Source: Aquimarina megaterium XH134 (GTDB taxonomy: Bacteria > Bacteroidota > Bacteroidia > Flavobacteriales > Flavobacteriaceae). From it: a DNA stretch of 64,000 nt. Below the pieces are notes generated by a model that was given only the letters and a program-made list of their open reading frames with translations, did not search any database and had not been told where the DNA came from. This document shows positions 17,633-26,849 of the stretch, one piece after another. The number at the start of each line of letters is the position of its first letter. Positions within the stretch are counted from its first letter, which is position 1. Where the stretch lies: assembly GCF_000520975.1 (NCBI RefSeq), contig NZ_JACB01000037.1:1-64000 (forward strand), in the 5' to 3' direction. A program made the translations under genes and the position numbers.

Positions 17633-18493
17633 ATGAAAAATTTTAAAACCCTTGCAGTAGTGTTCATTACTGCTACATTATCAGTTTTTACATCATGTGA
17701 AAAAGAATCTCCAGAAGTTGTGGCAGATCAGTCTTCTCAAGAAATTTCAAAAGATGTGTTAAACAAAATAACAGAATTACATTTTAACCCTAATGGTGTC
17801 GAAAAAATTACTTTAAACGATATCGATGGAACCCAAAAAACCGCATATAAGATTGAAGATGATATTCTTTTTACCGAAGATCAACTAATGAATATGCAGC
17901 TTCATGGTGGTATTCAAAACAAACAATATAGAACAAACAATACAGTAACTGCCACTAATGTTATTCGTGTTGTTGGGTATACAGGAAATAATCAATTTGG
18001 GTTAAGTGCTACAGCACAAACAGGTCTTCGATATGCGGTTGACAATTATAATAATGAAAACCTTAGCATTAGATTCGAATTATCCTTCGGAACAAACTGG
18101 GGTGCTAGAGATATATTAGTGTATGTAGATAATAGTATAAACCCAGATCCAAACAGATCAGCAGGGATTGCAGGTTTTCCTAGTAACGGATACCCTTTTA
18201 CAAGAGTAAGAATTAATAACGGAGCAAATTTAACACAAACAAATCAACAACTAGAACACTTATTAGCTCATGAAATTGGTCACTGTATAGGATTTAGACA
18301 TACAGACTGGGATACCAGAAAAACATGTGGCGAAAATAGTAACGAAGGAGTAGGTAACGATGGTTTAGTGTTTATTCCAGGAACAGCAGGTCCGGGAGGA
18401 GATGCTAATTCTATAATGAACGCTTGTTATCCTGCAAATACCGACGGAGAATGGAGTAATTTGGATAGAGTAGCTCTTAATTTTCTGTATTAG
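17633..18493 (+). CDS. M57-family (HEIGH) zinc metalloprotease lipoprotein, copy 2
   Basis: The 286-residue product has the same length as copy 1 at 13705-14565, a lipobox cysteine in VFTSCEKE and the same zinc site (H213, H217 and H223 in HEIGHCIGFRH). The final about 130 residues are nearly identical between the copies, while the first about 60 differ strongly; that pattern suggests duplication with conserved catalytic part or later gene conversion. The likely location is the periplasm or cell surface. It is transcribed divergently from the LytTR kinase. A terminator at 18559-18588 follows. Confidence 0.88.
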   Translation: MKNFKTLAVVFITATLSVFTSCEKESPEVVADQSSQEISKDVLNKITELHFNPNGVEKITLNDIDGTQKTAYKIEDDILFTEDQLMNMQLHGGIQNKQYRTNNTVTATNVIRVVGYTGNNQFGLSATAQTGLRYAVDNYNNENLSIRFELSFGTNWGARDILVYVDNSINPDPNRSAGIAGFPSNGYPFTRVRINNGANLTQTNQQLEHLLAHEIGHCIGFRHTDWDTRKTCGENSNEGVGNDGLVFIPGTAGPGGDANSIMNACYPANTDGEWSNLDRVALNFLY

Positions 18494-18558
18494 AAAATTT
18501 AGCAAGAATAGTTGTAATACCCCTTAACTTACTTGCTAATATATAGAGTTATATTATC

Positions 18559-18588
18559 AAATAGCATCCTGAAATATGGATGCTATTT
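18559..18588 (+). terminator. Terminator after M57 copy 2
   Basis: An 11-bp stem (AAATAGCATCC with GGATGCTATTT) is followed by a T run. It contains the ATG at 18576 that opens the longest frame of the next gene, which argues that the next gene really starts at 18642. Confidence 0.85.
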
Positions 18589-18641
18589 TTTTTGAGAAAA
18601 GTTTCTATATAATAGTATCTTCGCAAACAAAATTAAAATTT

Positions 18642-19595
18642 ATGGTTGCCAGTATATTGTACGTTATTATAGGGCTTATACTTCTTGTTGTGGGAGGAGA
18701 ATTTTTGGTAAGATCCTCTGTTGCCTTGTCTTTTAGACTTAAATTGTCTCGTATGGTTATTGGGTTAACTGTAGTTTCTTTTGCTACCTCTGCTCCAGAA
18801 TTATTAGTAAGCATTCAAGCGGCATTAGACGGATTGTCGGATATATCTTTAGGTAATGTGGTTGGGTCTAATATTGCTAATATCGGTTTGGTATTGGGTA
18901 TTACTGCTATAATAGGTCCTTTGGCTATCGATAAGGATTTTTACAAATTCAATTGGCCGGTAATGGTATTGTTATCGTTTGTTTTGTATCTCTTTTTAGA
19001 AAATGATGCAATTTTAACTCAGTTAGAAGGACTTTTGTTATTAATATCTTTAATTGTTTATCTGTTCCTCTTGATTCGAAGAGCTAGAAAATCTTCTGAA
19101 ACTGCAACAGAAGAGGTCGACGATTCTCTTCAGAAAACATCTAATTTTAAAATTATAATTTGGCTACTTATAGGTGGGAGTGCATTATATTTTGGTTCAG
19201 AATTATTGGTGAGCGGGGCAGAAACCATTGCCAAAAAAATGGGCGTTAGTGAAGGTGTAATAGCAGTTACCCTTATTGCAATAGGGACTAGTGTACCAGA
19301 ATTAGCTGCTTCTGTTATTGCAGCTCTTAAACAAGAGAAAGCAATTTCATTAGGAAATCTTATCGGATCCAACATTTTTAATATCGCTTCAGTATTAGGA
19401 ATAACTTCATTAATTCAGCCTATCGCAGTAAAAGATGAAACACTAATGAATGTAAATATTTATTGGATGCTTGGTTTTGCTATGATTTTACTTCCATTGG
19501 CTTTTATACCTAAAAAAATGATCCTGGGACGCCCAAAAGGATTATTGATTTTTGCAGCATATTGCATTTTTATAGCAATGGTTTTTATAGAATAA
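18642..19595 (+). CDS. Calcium/sodium antiporter of the CaCA family (YrbG-like)
   Basis: From the ATG at 18642 this is a 317-residue inner-membrane exchanger with about ten membrane segments in two inverted halves. Each half has the alpha-repeat signature: VSFATSAPELLVSI with GNVVGSNIANIGLVLG in the first, and IAIGTSVPELAASV with GNLIGSNIFNIASVLG in the second. The acidic residue of each PE pair is the expected ion ligand. The frame extends back to 18576, but that ATG sits inside a terminator hairpin. A TATCTTCG -7 box lies at 18616-18623, so the later start is preferred. It should exchange Ca2+ for Na+ or H+. Confidence 0.93.
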   Translation: MVASILYVIIGLILLVVGGEFLVRSSVALSFRLKLSRMVIGLTVVSFATSAPELLVSIQAALDGLSDISLGNVVGSNIANIGLVLGITAIIGPLAIDKDFYKFNWPVMVLLSFVLYLFLENDAILTQLEGLLLLISLIVYLFLLIRRARKSSETATEEVDDSLQKTSNFKIIIWLLIGGSALYFGSELLVSGAETIAKKMGVSEGVIAVTLIAIGTSVPELAASVIAALKQEKAISLGNLIGSNIFNIASVLGITSLIQPIAVKDETLMNVNIYWMLGFAMILLPLAFIPKKMILGRPKGLLIFAAYCIFIAMVFIE

Positions 19596-19753
19596 ACTAC
19601 ACATGTAGACAGAAGTTATATCTATTGAGAAAAGCAGATATATAATGATTTCATCATTACCATCTATCCTGCGTATTTACCATTCGTCATAATTTGAACT
19701 ACTATATATAGAGATTCATATATTTTTGATCATAAATCAAAAAGAAACTAATT

Positions 19754-21157
19754 ATGATGTCATTGGTTAAATGGATAATTGGATTGTTACTAGCTTTTCT
19801 TTCTCAAATTATAAATGCGCAGGAGATTGTCGGGATTTGGAATGGAGCAATTAAGGTTCAGGGAACCGAACTTCCTGTCATTTTTAAAATTAAAAAAGAA
19901 GGCAATACCTATATATCTACTTTAAAAAGCCCAAAACAATCAGATCAAGAGCTTCCGGCAGAAAAAACAACATATGTAAATCAGAAGCTTACTATCGAGG
20001 TTAAAGCTTTTAAGGTTATGTATGAAGGAGTATTAGAAAATCATGAAGTAAAAGGGGTTTTTGATCAGGCAGGGAATAAATTTCCGTTAAACCTTAAAAA
20101 AGGGGATGTTGTTACTAAGGGTAGACCGCAAGACCCCAAAAAACCATATCCATATAAGTCAATCGATATTGTTTTTAAGAATACAGAAGCCAGTGGTATT
20201 AAGCTATCGGGGACGCTAACTTTGCCAAAAGATAAAAAAAAACCTCCAGTTGTTGTTTTAATTTCGGGATCCGGTCCACAGGACAGAAATGAAGAAATTA
20301 AGGCAGCTAATCATAGACCTTTTTTAGTGCTTTCAGACTTCTTAACTCGTCAGGGTATAGCCGTATTACGATACGACGAAAGAGGTGTAGCAAAAAGTGA
20401 AGGTGTTTTTAAAGGAGCAACCTCTGTTGATTTTGCGTCTGATGTCGAAGCCGCAATTAAATTTCTTAAAACCAGAGATGATGTTGATGTAAATAAGATT
20501 GGCTTGGTAGGACATAGTGAAGGAGGTTTTATTGCTCCTATAGTGGCTTCTAAAAATAAAAAGGTAGCATTTGTTGTGCTTTTGGCAGGAACTGGCGTTG
20601 ATGGGAAAGAAGTATTATTGTCACAAATGAAACTTGACGCCGAATTAAAAGGCGTTTCACCAAAAATAATAGAAATCAATAACAGGTTTACCGATATTGT
20701 ATTAACGTCAATTCAAAAAGAAAAGGATGTAGCTGTAATGAAGATGATGTCTAGAGAAAATATGACTGCATACCATAATACTTTAGATGATAGCATGAAA
20801 AAAGTATACTCTTTGGGGATGTTAGAGCAGCAACTTTTTGAGTTTATTAAAGATCCTTGGATGCGTTATTTTGTAAGAACAGATCCAAAGCAGTTTTTGT
20901 CGAAAGTAAAAACTCCTATATTAGCAATTAGCGGAAGTAAAGATTGCCAGGTGATACCTGATCTTAACTTAACAAGAATCGAGAGCATTCTGAAAAAATC
21001 TGGAAATAAGGATGTAACGATAAGTGAAATTGAAGGCTTAAATCATTTATTTCAGACAGCAAAGACTGGTTCAGAATCAGAGTATCCCAATATTGAAGAA
21101 ACTTTTGCTCCAGAAGCAATGCAAATAATTAGTAAATGGATTCTGAAACGATTCTAA
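19754..21157 (+). CDS. Secreted alpha/beta hydrolase
   Basis: The 467-residue protein has a signal peptide ending INAQ and an N-terminal beta-rich lipocalin-like part (about 25-120, IVGIWNGAIKVQGTELPVIFKI). An alpha/beta-hydrolase domain follows, with nucleophile S255 in GHSEGG, an oxyanion-hole region ISGSGPQDRNE, a likely acid Asp in ISGSKDCQV and a likely base His in EGLNHLF. Proteins of this type are annotated as dienelactone hydrolase-like or S9-like esterases or peptidases; the natural substrate is not known. ATG codons at 19754 and 19757 are both possible. The next gene, a sensor kinase, starts 59 bp downstream. Confidence 0.87.
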   Translation: MMSLVKWIIGLLLAFLSQIINAQEIVGIWNGAIKVQGTELPVIFKIKKEGNTYISTLKSPKQSDQELPAEKTTYVNQKLTIEVKAFKVMYEGVLENHEVKGVFDQAGNKFPLNLKKGDVVTKGRPQDPKKPYPYKSIDIVFKNTEASGIKLSGTLTLPKDKKKPPVVVLISGSGPQDRNEEIKAANHRPFLVLSDFLTRQGIAVLRYDERGVAKSEGVFKGATSVDFASDVEAAIKFLKTRDDVDVNKIGLVGHSEGGFIAPIVASKNKKVAFVVLLAGTGVDGKEVLLSQMKLDAELKGVSPKIIEINNRFTDIVLTSIQKEKDVAVMKMMSRENMTAYHNTLDDSMKKVYSLGMLEQQLFEFIKDPWMRYFVRTDPKQFLSKVKTPILAISGSKDCQVIPDLNLTRIESILKKSGNKDVTISEIEGLNHLFQTAKTGSESEYPNIEETFAPEAMQIISKWILKRF

Positions 21158-21216
21158 TTTTTTAAAATTAGATAATCGATAGATATTTAGGTAATTATGA
21201 TAAACGATATCACAAT

Positions 21217-22275
21217 TTGAATACATTAAAGATTTCAAAAAAGAACTGGTTTTGGATTTTACAACTTTTAGGTTGGGGGATACCTGGTTGTCTTATTGTG
21301 TATACAAAGTTTAACTATGAAAAAACATTATCTCAAACCTATATTGTTTCAGAAGCAGTCTTATTTACTAGTGCAGGAATATTGTTTTCTTCGTTTTTAT
21401 GGCTATTAATTAGAAATAAAATTTTCATAGAAACTATAAGTATTAAGATAGTCATTAGAATACTTTTGATCTACCTGTTAATGTGCTTGGCAATGACAAT
21501 ATTTGTAGAGGTTTTGGTTTATTTATTATATGTAAATATCGAAAATAAAGAGTTAGATAGATCTTTTAATGATTATATCCTCAATTTTATCAATATCTCT
21601 GTAATCTTATTTTTTTGGCTCATTCTTTATTTCTCAATCAATTCGATTCTAAGAGCTCAAAAAGGAAAAGTAGAAGGCCTGCAATTGAAGAGTATATTAA
21701 GGGAATCTCAACTCAACACACTTAAAGGTCAAATTAATCCTCATTTTATGTTCAATAGCCTTAATAATATTAGAGCATTAATGTTAGAAGATGTGAATAA
21801 ATCACGAGAGATGATTACTAAGTTGTCAGAGTTGTTAAGGTATTCATTAAATAGTAATAAAGTAGATAAAATAACTCTTGGAGAAGAAATTGAGGTTGTT
21901 AATAATTATATCGAATTGTCAAAGATTCAATTAGAAAAACGATTGCGATATCATGAAGAAATCGAAGCAGGTATATTGGATATAAAAATTCCTCCTATGC
22001 TAATTCAGATGTTGGTAGAAAATGCTATAAAACATGGAATCTCTAATCAAATAGGGGGTGGAGTAGTATCTTTAAAAATAAGAACAGGAAATAATGACTT
22101 GCAAATCGAGGTGTATAATACGGGAATGCTAAAAGAAAGTAGATCTACTACAAAAATTGGGCTTCAGAATATTTCAGAAAGACTACGATTATTGTATGGT
22201 ACGACCTCTTCCTTTGAATTGAAAGAAGAGGACCAAGAAGTAGTTGCCAGAATAAAAATACCGTTAGATGAGTAA
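21217..22275 (+). CDS. LytS-type sensor histidine kinase
   Basis: The 352-residue kinase has about four N-terminal membrane helices (about 10-150), phospho-acceptor H176 in INPHFMFNSLNNIRA and an ATPase domain with IQMLVENAIKHGI and IGLQNISERLRLLYG. There is no separate sensor domain, so sensing is probably within or at the membrane. It appears to start with TTG at 21217: the only nearby ATG (21197) runs into a stop in another frame and the next in-frame ATG is inside a membrane helix. It overlaps the response regulator gene by 8 bp, so the two are translationally coupled. Confidence 0.92.
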   Translation: MNTLKISKKNWFWILQLLGWGIPGCLIVYTKFNYEKTLSQTYIVSEAVLFTSAGILFSSFLWLLIRNKIFIETISIKIVIRILLIYLLMCLAMTIFVEVLVYLLYVNIENKELDRSFNDYILNFINISVILFFWLILYFSINSILRAQKGKVEGLQLKSILRESQLNTLKGQINPHFMFNSLNNIRALMLEDVNKSREMITKLSELLRYSLNSNKVDKITLGEEIEVVNNYIELSKIQLEKRLRYHEEIEAGILDIKIPPMLIQMLVENAIKHGISNQIGGGVVSLKIRTGNNDLQIEVYNTGMLKESRSTTKIGLQNISERLRLLYGTTSSFELKEEDQEVVARIKIPLDE

Positions 22276-22990
22276 TACTGCTGTTATTGTCGAAGATTCG
22301 CGTTTAGCACGTAATGAATTAAAAGAGTTACTTAAAAAGTATCCTTTGGTAGAGATCATTGGTGAAGCCGAAAATGTGGATCAGGGATACGAGCTTATAA
22401 CAAGTACAAATCCGGATATTTTATTCCTGGATATTAATATGCCAGAAAAAAATGGTTTTGATTTATTAGAAATGTTAGATCAAGTGCCTTTGGTTGTTTT
22501 TACAACTGCTTATGATGAGTATGCTATTAAGTCGTTTGAATATAATGCGTTTGATTATTTATTAAAACCAATTAATGAAGAAAGATTTTCTAAGACAATA
22601 GAAAAAATACAGAAAACTATTGAAGAAAAGAAAACCTCTGAGTCAAAAGAAAAATTGTCAGAAACCAGTCAGATTTTTATTAAAGAAGGAGAAAAATGTT
22701 GGTTAGTAACGATATCAGATATAAAACTGTTTGAAGTGGTCGGAAACTATACGAGAGTATACTTTGATCAAGAAGCTCCATTAATTTATAAATCTCTAAA
22801 TCAAATAGAGCAAAAACTTCCTGTAAAGATCTTTTTTAGAGCCAGCAGACAGCAAATCATTAATCTCAACTTTATAGAAAAGGTTGTTCCGTGGTTTAAT
22901 GGTAAGTTAAAAGTCACTATGAGTTCTGGTTTAGAAATAGAAATATCAAGAAGGCAATCCATAAAATTTAGAGAACAATTAGGATTGTAG
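22268..22990 (+). CDS. LytTR-family response regulator
   Basis: This 240-residue regulator has a receiver domain (phospho-acceptor D55 in ILFLDINMPE, Lys in YLLKPINE) and a C-terminal LytTR domain (VVGNYTRVYFD and FFRASRQQIINLNFIEKV). It is the partner of the overlapping kinase at 21217-22275. A perfect-looking terminator follows immediately, so the operon is just these two genes, possibly with the hydrolase upstream. Confidence 0.94.
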   Translation: MSNTAVIVEDSRLARNELKELLKKYPLVEIIGEAENVDQGYELITSTNPDILFLDINMPEKNGFDLLEMLDQVPLVVFTTAYDEYAIKSFEYNAFDYLLKPINEERFSKTIEKIQKTIEEKKTSESKEKLSETSQIFIKEGEKCWLVTISDIKLFEVVGNYTRVYFDQEAPLIYKSLNQIEQKLPVKIFFRASRQQIINLNFIEKVVPWFNGKLKVTMSSGLEIEISRRQSIKFREQLGL

Positions 22991-23008
22991 TCTGTATAAA
23001 CAATAAAA

Positions 23009-23041
23009 AAAACACCTTTAGAAAATTCCTAAAGGTGTTTT
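23009..23041 (+). terminator. Terminator between the LytTR operon and glnII
   Basis: A perfect 12-bp stem (AAAACACCTTTA with TAAAGGTGTTTT) has a 9-base loop and lies between converging genes. Confidence 0.85.
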
Positions 23042-23085
23042 GGTGTTTAACCAACTTAGTTAGTTAAGTTACATACAATAAATTA

Positions 23086-24111
23086 TTATGCCATTACAGA
23101 TGCAACATCTGCAGTTTTAACCGTGGTTACAATTCTTGCGGCAATTTTATATGGATCACCATTAGATGCAGGTCTGCGATCTTCTAGCCAACCTTTCCAT
23201 CCTTTTTCTACGGTGATAATAGGGATTCTTATAGATGCTCCTCTATCTGATACTCCATAAGAGAATTCGTGTATAGATTGTGTTTCGTGCTCACCAGTTA
23301 ATCGTTGATCATTAAACTCGCCATATACAGCAATATGTTCTTTGGTAACAGGTCTAAATGCTTCACAAATAGTTTCATAAACTTCTTTAGAACCGCATGT
23401 TCTTAATACTTCGTTAGAAAAGTTTGCATGCATACCAGAACCATTCCAGTCTCCTTTAATAGGTTTTGGGTGATATTCAATATAATATCCATAATGTTCG
23501 GTAAGACGATCTAATAAGTAACGAGCTACCCATATTTCATCTCCGGCTTTTTTAGCTCCTTTGGCAAATAATTGAAACTCCCATTGTCCACTCGCAACTT
23601 CTTGGTTAATTCCTTCAAAATTAAGTCCTGCAGCGATACATAGATCAGCATGTTCTTCAACAAAATCTCTTCCATGTGTGTTTCTACCTCCTACAGAGCA
23701 ATAATACATACCTTGTGGACCAGGGTAACCACCAACAGGAAATCCTAGAGGTAATTGTGTTTTAGAATCCATAATAAAGTATTCTTGCTCAAAACCAAAC
23801 CAAAAATCATTATCATCATCATCGATTGTTGCTCTTGCATTAGATTCGTGAGGAGTTCCATCAGAATTTAAAACTTCTGTCATTACCAGGTATCCATTTT
23901 TTCTTGCAGGATCAGGATATATAGCAACAGGTTTTAATAAACAGTCAGAAGAACCACCTTCTGCTTGTCTTGTAGAACTACCATCAAAAGACCACATAGG
24001 GCAATCTTCAAGCTTTCCGCTAAAATTTTCTTCAATTTTTGTTTTACTTCTTAAGTTAGCAGTTGGTTTGTAACCATCTAGCCAAATGTATTCTAATTTA
24101 GCTTTACTCAT
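23086..24111 (-). CDS. Glutamine synthetase type II (eukaryotic-like)
   Basis: From the ATG at 24111 this is a 341-residue enzyme that condenses glutamate and ammonia using ATP. Length and motifs fit GSII rather than GSI: LEYIWLDGYKP at the N-terminus, WSFDGSSTRQAEGGSSD, FGFEQEYFIMD, GGRNTHGRDFVEEH and GDWNGSGMHANFSN. The longest frame adds three residues from an upstream GTG, but the ATG giving MSKAKLEY is the natural start. It is divergent from the type III enzyme gene; both probably respond to nitrogen status through the shared 218-bp region, which contains a perfect palindrome. Confidence 0.95.
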   Translation of the reverse strand: MSKAKLEYIWLDGYKPTANLRSKTKIEENFSGKLEDCPMWSFDGSSTRQAEGGSSDCLLKPVAIYPDPARKNGYLVMTEVLNSDGTPHESNARATIDDDDNDFWFGFEQEYFIMDSKTQLPLGFPVGGYPGPQGMYYCSVGGRNTHGRDFVEEHADLCIAAGLNFEGINQEVASGQWEFQLFAKGAKKAGDEIWVARYLLDRLTEHYGYYIEYHPKPIKGDWNGSGMHANFSNEVLRTCGSKEVYETICEAFRPVTKEHIAVYGEFNDQRLTGEHETQSIHEFSYGVSDRGASIRIPIITVEKGWKGWLEDRRPASNGDPYKIAARIVTTVKTADVASVMA

Positions 24112-24161
24112 AATTAACACTTTATAAATTGAATTGTTATAAGGTTCAAAATTAATTTTTA

Positions 24162-24178
24162 TTTTGGTATTACCAAAA
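24162..24178. promoter_or_regulatory. Perfect 17-bp palindrome between glnII and glnN
   Basis: TTTTGGTATTACCAAAA is a perfect palindrome with one central base, 50 bp upstream of the glnII start. Two TAGGGGGT words follow at 24182-24189 and 24234-24241. It is placed where a nitrogen regulator could bind; no regulator is identified. Confidence 0.45.
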
Positions 24179-24303
24179 AAATAGGGGGTGTATAATCATA
24201 TTTGTAATAAATTTTATTAATACCCTGTTTTTTTAGGGGGTATTTTAAATAATTATTAATTTTGAAAGAAAATATTTTTTATATTATCAATAGAAACTTC
24301 TTT

Positions 24304-24311
24304 TATCTTTG
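24304..24311 (+). promoter_or_regulatory. glnN: TATCTTTG -7 box of glnN
   Basis: TATCTTTG matches the Bacteroidota TAnnTTTG element and lies 18 bp before the preferred glnN ATG, giving a short leader. No clear -33 TTG was found at the usual distance. Confidence 0.55.
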
Positions 24312-24329
24312 TATAAAACTCACTTAATT

Positions 24330-26516
24330 ATGTCAACACTCAGATTTCAAGCTCTAAAAGAGACCTTACATCGTAAACCTGTTATAGTTACAGAAACAGA
24401 ACGTCGATCCGTATTATTTGGTAACAATGTATTTAATCAAACAACAATGCTTCAGTATCTTACCAAAGATGCTTATAGTAGTGTAATGGATGCCATAGAA
24501 CATGGTTCTAAGATTGATCGCAAGATTGCTGATCAAATTTCATCTGCGATGAAAGAATGGGCACTTTCTAAAGGTGTAACACATTATACACATTGGTTTC
24601 AGCCATTAACAGGAGCAACAGCAGAAAAACATGACGCATTTTTTGAAACCATAGGTAATGGACAGTCAATCGAAAAATTTGGAGGAGGACAACTGGTACA
24701 ACAGGAGCCAGACGCATCTTCTTTTCCTAATGGAGGGATTCGTAATACCTTTGAAGCTAGAGGATATACTGCATGGGATCCTACTTCTCCTGCTTTTATT
24801 TATGGGACTACATTATGTATTCCTACCGTTTTTGTCGCCTATACAGGGGAGGCTCTTGATTATAAAACGCCATTGTTAAGAGCTTTACAGGCAGTCGATA
24901 ATGCAGCAACAGCGGTTGCCAAGTATTTTGACAAGAATGTTAAAAAAGTGAATGCATCTTTGGGTTGGGAACAAGAGTATTTTTTGATTGATAGTGCATT
25001 GGCATATTCCAGACCAGATATAGTAATGACTGGTAGAACACTTCTTGGTCATTCTGCAGCAAAAGGACAACAACTAGATGATCACTATTTCGGAAGCATT
25101 CCTACGAGAGCTTTGGATTATATGAGGGATTTAGAAACAGAATGTATGCTGTTGGGTATTCCGGTAAAAACACGTCATAATGAAGTAGCTCCTAATCAAT
25201 TTGAGCTGGCTCCTATATTTGAAGAAACAAATCTTGCCGTAGATCACAACTCCTTACTTATGGATGTTATGGATAAAGTAGCTGCAAGACATCACCTAAC
25301 TGTACTTTTGCACGAGAAACCTTTTGCAGGTGTAAATGGATCAGGAAAACACAATAACTGGTCTTTGGCAACAAATACTGGTGTAAATTTATTAGGTCCG
25401 GGAAAAACACCAATGAGTAATCTTCAATTTTTAACATTTTTCATTAATACTATTAAAGCTATTAATGAAAATGAAGAATTAATGAGAGCAGGGATTGCTT
25501 CGGCTAGTAATGATCACCGTCTAGGAGCTAATGAAGCACCACCAGCTATTATGTCTGTATTTATAGGAGAACAATTAACAGCGGTACTTAAAGAATTAGA
25601 AGGAGTTACTAATGGAAAATTATCTCCACAAGAAAAAACAGATCTTAAATTAAATGTAGTAGGAAAAATACCAGAGATTTTATTAGACAATACAGACCGT
25701 AATAGAACTTCTCCTTTTGCTTTTACAGGAAATAAATTTGAATTTAGAGCCGTAGGATCTAAAGCAAACTGTGCAAACCCAATGACAATTCTTAATACTA
25801 TCGTAGCAAAACAGCTGGTAGATTTTAAGAAAGAAGTTGACGCATTGATTGATAAAAAAGGACTCAAAAAAGATGAGGCAATATTTAATGTGCTAAGAGA
25901 GTATATAAAGCAGTCCAAAAATATTCTTTTTGAAGGAAACGGATATGGCGAGGAATGGGAAAAAGAAGCTAAGAAGAGAGGGTTAAGTAATAATAAAACT
26001 ACTCCCGAAGCGCTAAAAGCTAAGGTTTCTAAGAAAAACCTGGAGCTTTTTGAGAAAATGGGGGTAATGAATAAGATTGAAGCCGAAGCTCGTTATGAAA
26101 TTGAAGTAGAAGAATATGTATTAAGAATTCAAATAGAGGGTAGGGTGCTTGGAGATATTGCTCGAAACCATGTGATTCCGACCGCAATACGATATCAAAA
26201 TATGTTAATCAATAATGTATCTGGATTAAAAGAACTATATGGTAAAGATTTCAAGAAATATGCTAAGGAGCAGATGGAAATCATAGAAGAGATTTCGGGA
26301 CATATTGGTAAGATCAATACTAAGGTTAATGAAATGACCGAAGCACGTAAAAAGGCAAATAAACTTGAAGATCTAGAGAAAAAAGCTTCAAGTTATTGTG
26401 ATAAAGTAAAACCTATGTTTGATGAAATTAGATATAGTTGCGATAAATTAGAGTTACTTGTAGATGATGAACTATGGCCGTTAACAAAATATAGAGAACT
26501 GCTCTTTACAAGATAG
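24330..26516 (+). CDS. glnN: Glutamine synthetase type III
   Basis: This 728-residue enzyme (from the ATG at 24330) has the large size and the signatures of GSIII: RKPVIVTETERRSVLFGNNVFN, GATAEKHDAFFE, GWEQEYFLIDSALAYSRPD, KTRHNEVAPNQFELAP, GVNGSGKHNNWSLAT and ASNDHRLGANEAPPA. It makes glutamine from glutamate and ammonia in a dodecameric cytoplasmic complex. The frame extends to a TTG at 24309, but that lies on the -7 box, so the later start is used. Having GSII and GSIII divergent and adjacent is typical of Flavobacteriaceae. Confidence 0.96.
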   Translation: MSTLRFQALKETLHRKPVIVTETERRSVLFGNNVFNQTTMLQYLTKDAYSSVMDAIEHGSKIDRKIADQISSAMKEWALSKGVTHYTHWFQPLTGATAEKHDAFFETIGNGQSIEKFGGGQLVQQEPDASSFPNGGIRNTFEARGYTAWDPTSPAFIYGTTLCIPTVFVAYTGEALDYKTPLLRALQAVDNAATAVAKYFDKNVKKVNASLGWEQEYFLIDSALAYSRPDIVMTGRTLLGHSAAKGQQLDDHYFGSIPTRALDYMRDLETECMLLGIPVKTRHNEVAPNQFELAPIFEETNLAVDHNSLLMDVMDKVAARHHLTVLLHEKPFAGVNGSGKHNNWSLATNTGVNLLGPGKTPMSNLQFLTFFINTIKAINENEELMRAGIASASNDHRLGANEAPPAIMSVFIGEQLTAVLKELEGVTNGKLSPQEKTDLKLNVVGKIPEILLDNTDRNRTSPFAFTGNKFEFRAVGSKANCANPMTILNTIVAKQLVDFKKEVDALIDKKGLKKDEAIFNVLREYIKQSKNILFEGNGYGEEWEKEAKKRGLSNNKTTPEALKAKVSKKNLELFEKMGVMNKIEAEARYEIEVEEYVLRIQIEGRVLGDIARNHVIPTAIRYQNMLINNVSGLKELYGKDFKKYAKEQMEIIEEISGHIGKINTKVNEMTEARKKANKLEDLEKKASSYCDKVKPMFDEIRYSCDKLELLVDDELWPLTKYRELLFTR

Positions 26517-26849
26517 GTAAGAATTGTCTCACAAGTATTGTTCTTGATGATTAGTTAACTAAAAATTAACAATTTTAAGAACTCTTTAAAAACCATAGAA
26601 ATATATATTTCTATGGTTTTTCCGTATGCATTTCATCGAATGTAAAGCAAGTATGTTATAAATAGACTTAATATTTTCTTAAATTTGAATACTATCATAA
26701 TGATTGTAACTCATTTTGATACTACCTCCCTAACCCCAAGCACATATTTTCATGTTAGTCAAAATGGAGATTAGATTTTTCTAATATTCCTTTATCGTGC
26801 AATAGTTTTTATATAAAAATCATATTAACCACTTAAATTTATATTATAC
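26517..26849. other. Promoter region of the first curlin gene
   Basis: After the glnN terminator this region holds a GC-rich islet (ACTACCTCCCTAACCCCAAG, 26721-26740) in AT-rich DNA and a 20-bp element, AATGGAGATTAGATTTTTCT (26763-26782), 67 bp before the gene. Both have counterparts before the second curlin gene (28660-28684 and 28710-28729), in the same order, so they are likely regulatory. Confidence 0.6.
26589..26620 (+). terminator. Terminator of glnN
   Basis: A perfect 14-bp stem (AAAACCATAGAAAT with ATTTCTATGGTTTT) has a 4-base loop and a T run. A near copy recurs at 28536-28569. Confidence 0.85.

Noticed and set aside
18576..18641. Upstream ATG extending the Ca/Na antiporter by 22 residues
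   Set aside because: It lies inside the terminator hairpin of the M57 gene and the extension does not match the family.
24309..24329. Upstream TTG start for glnN
   Set aside because: It coincides with the TATCTTTG promoter box, so it would not be transcribed as a start.
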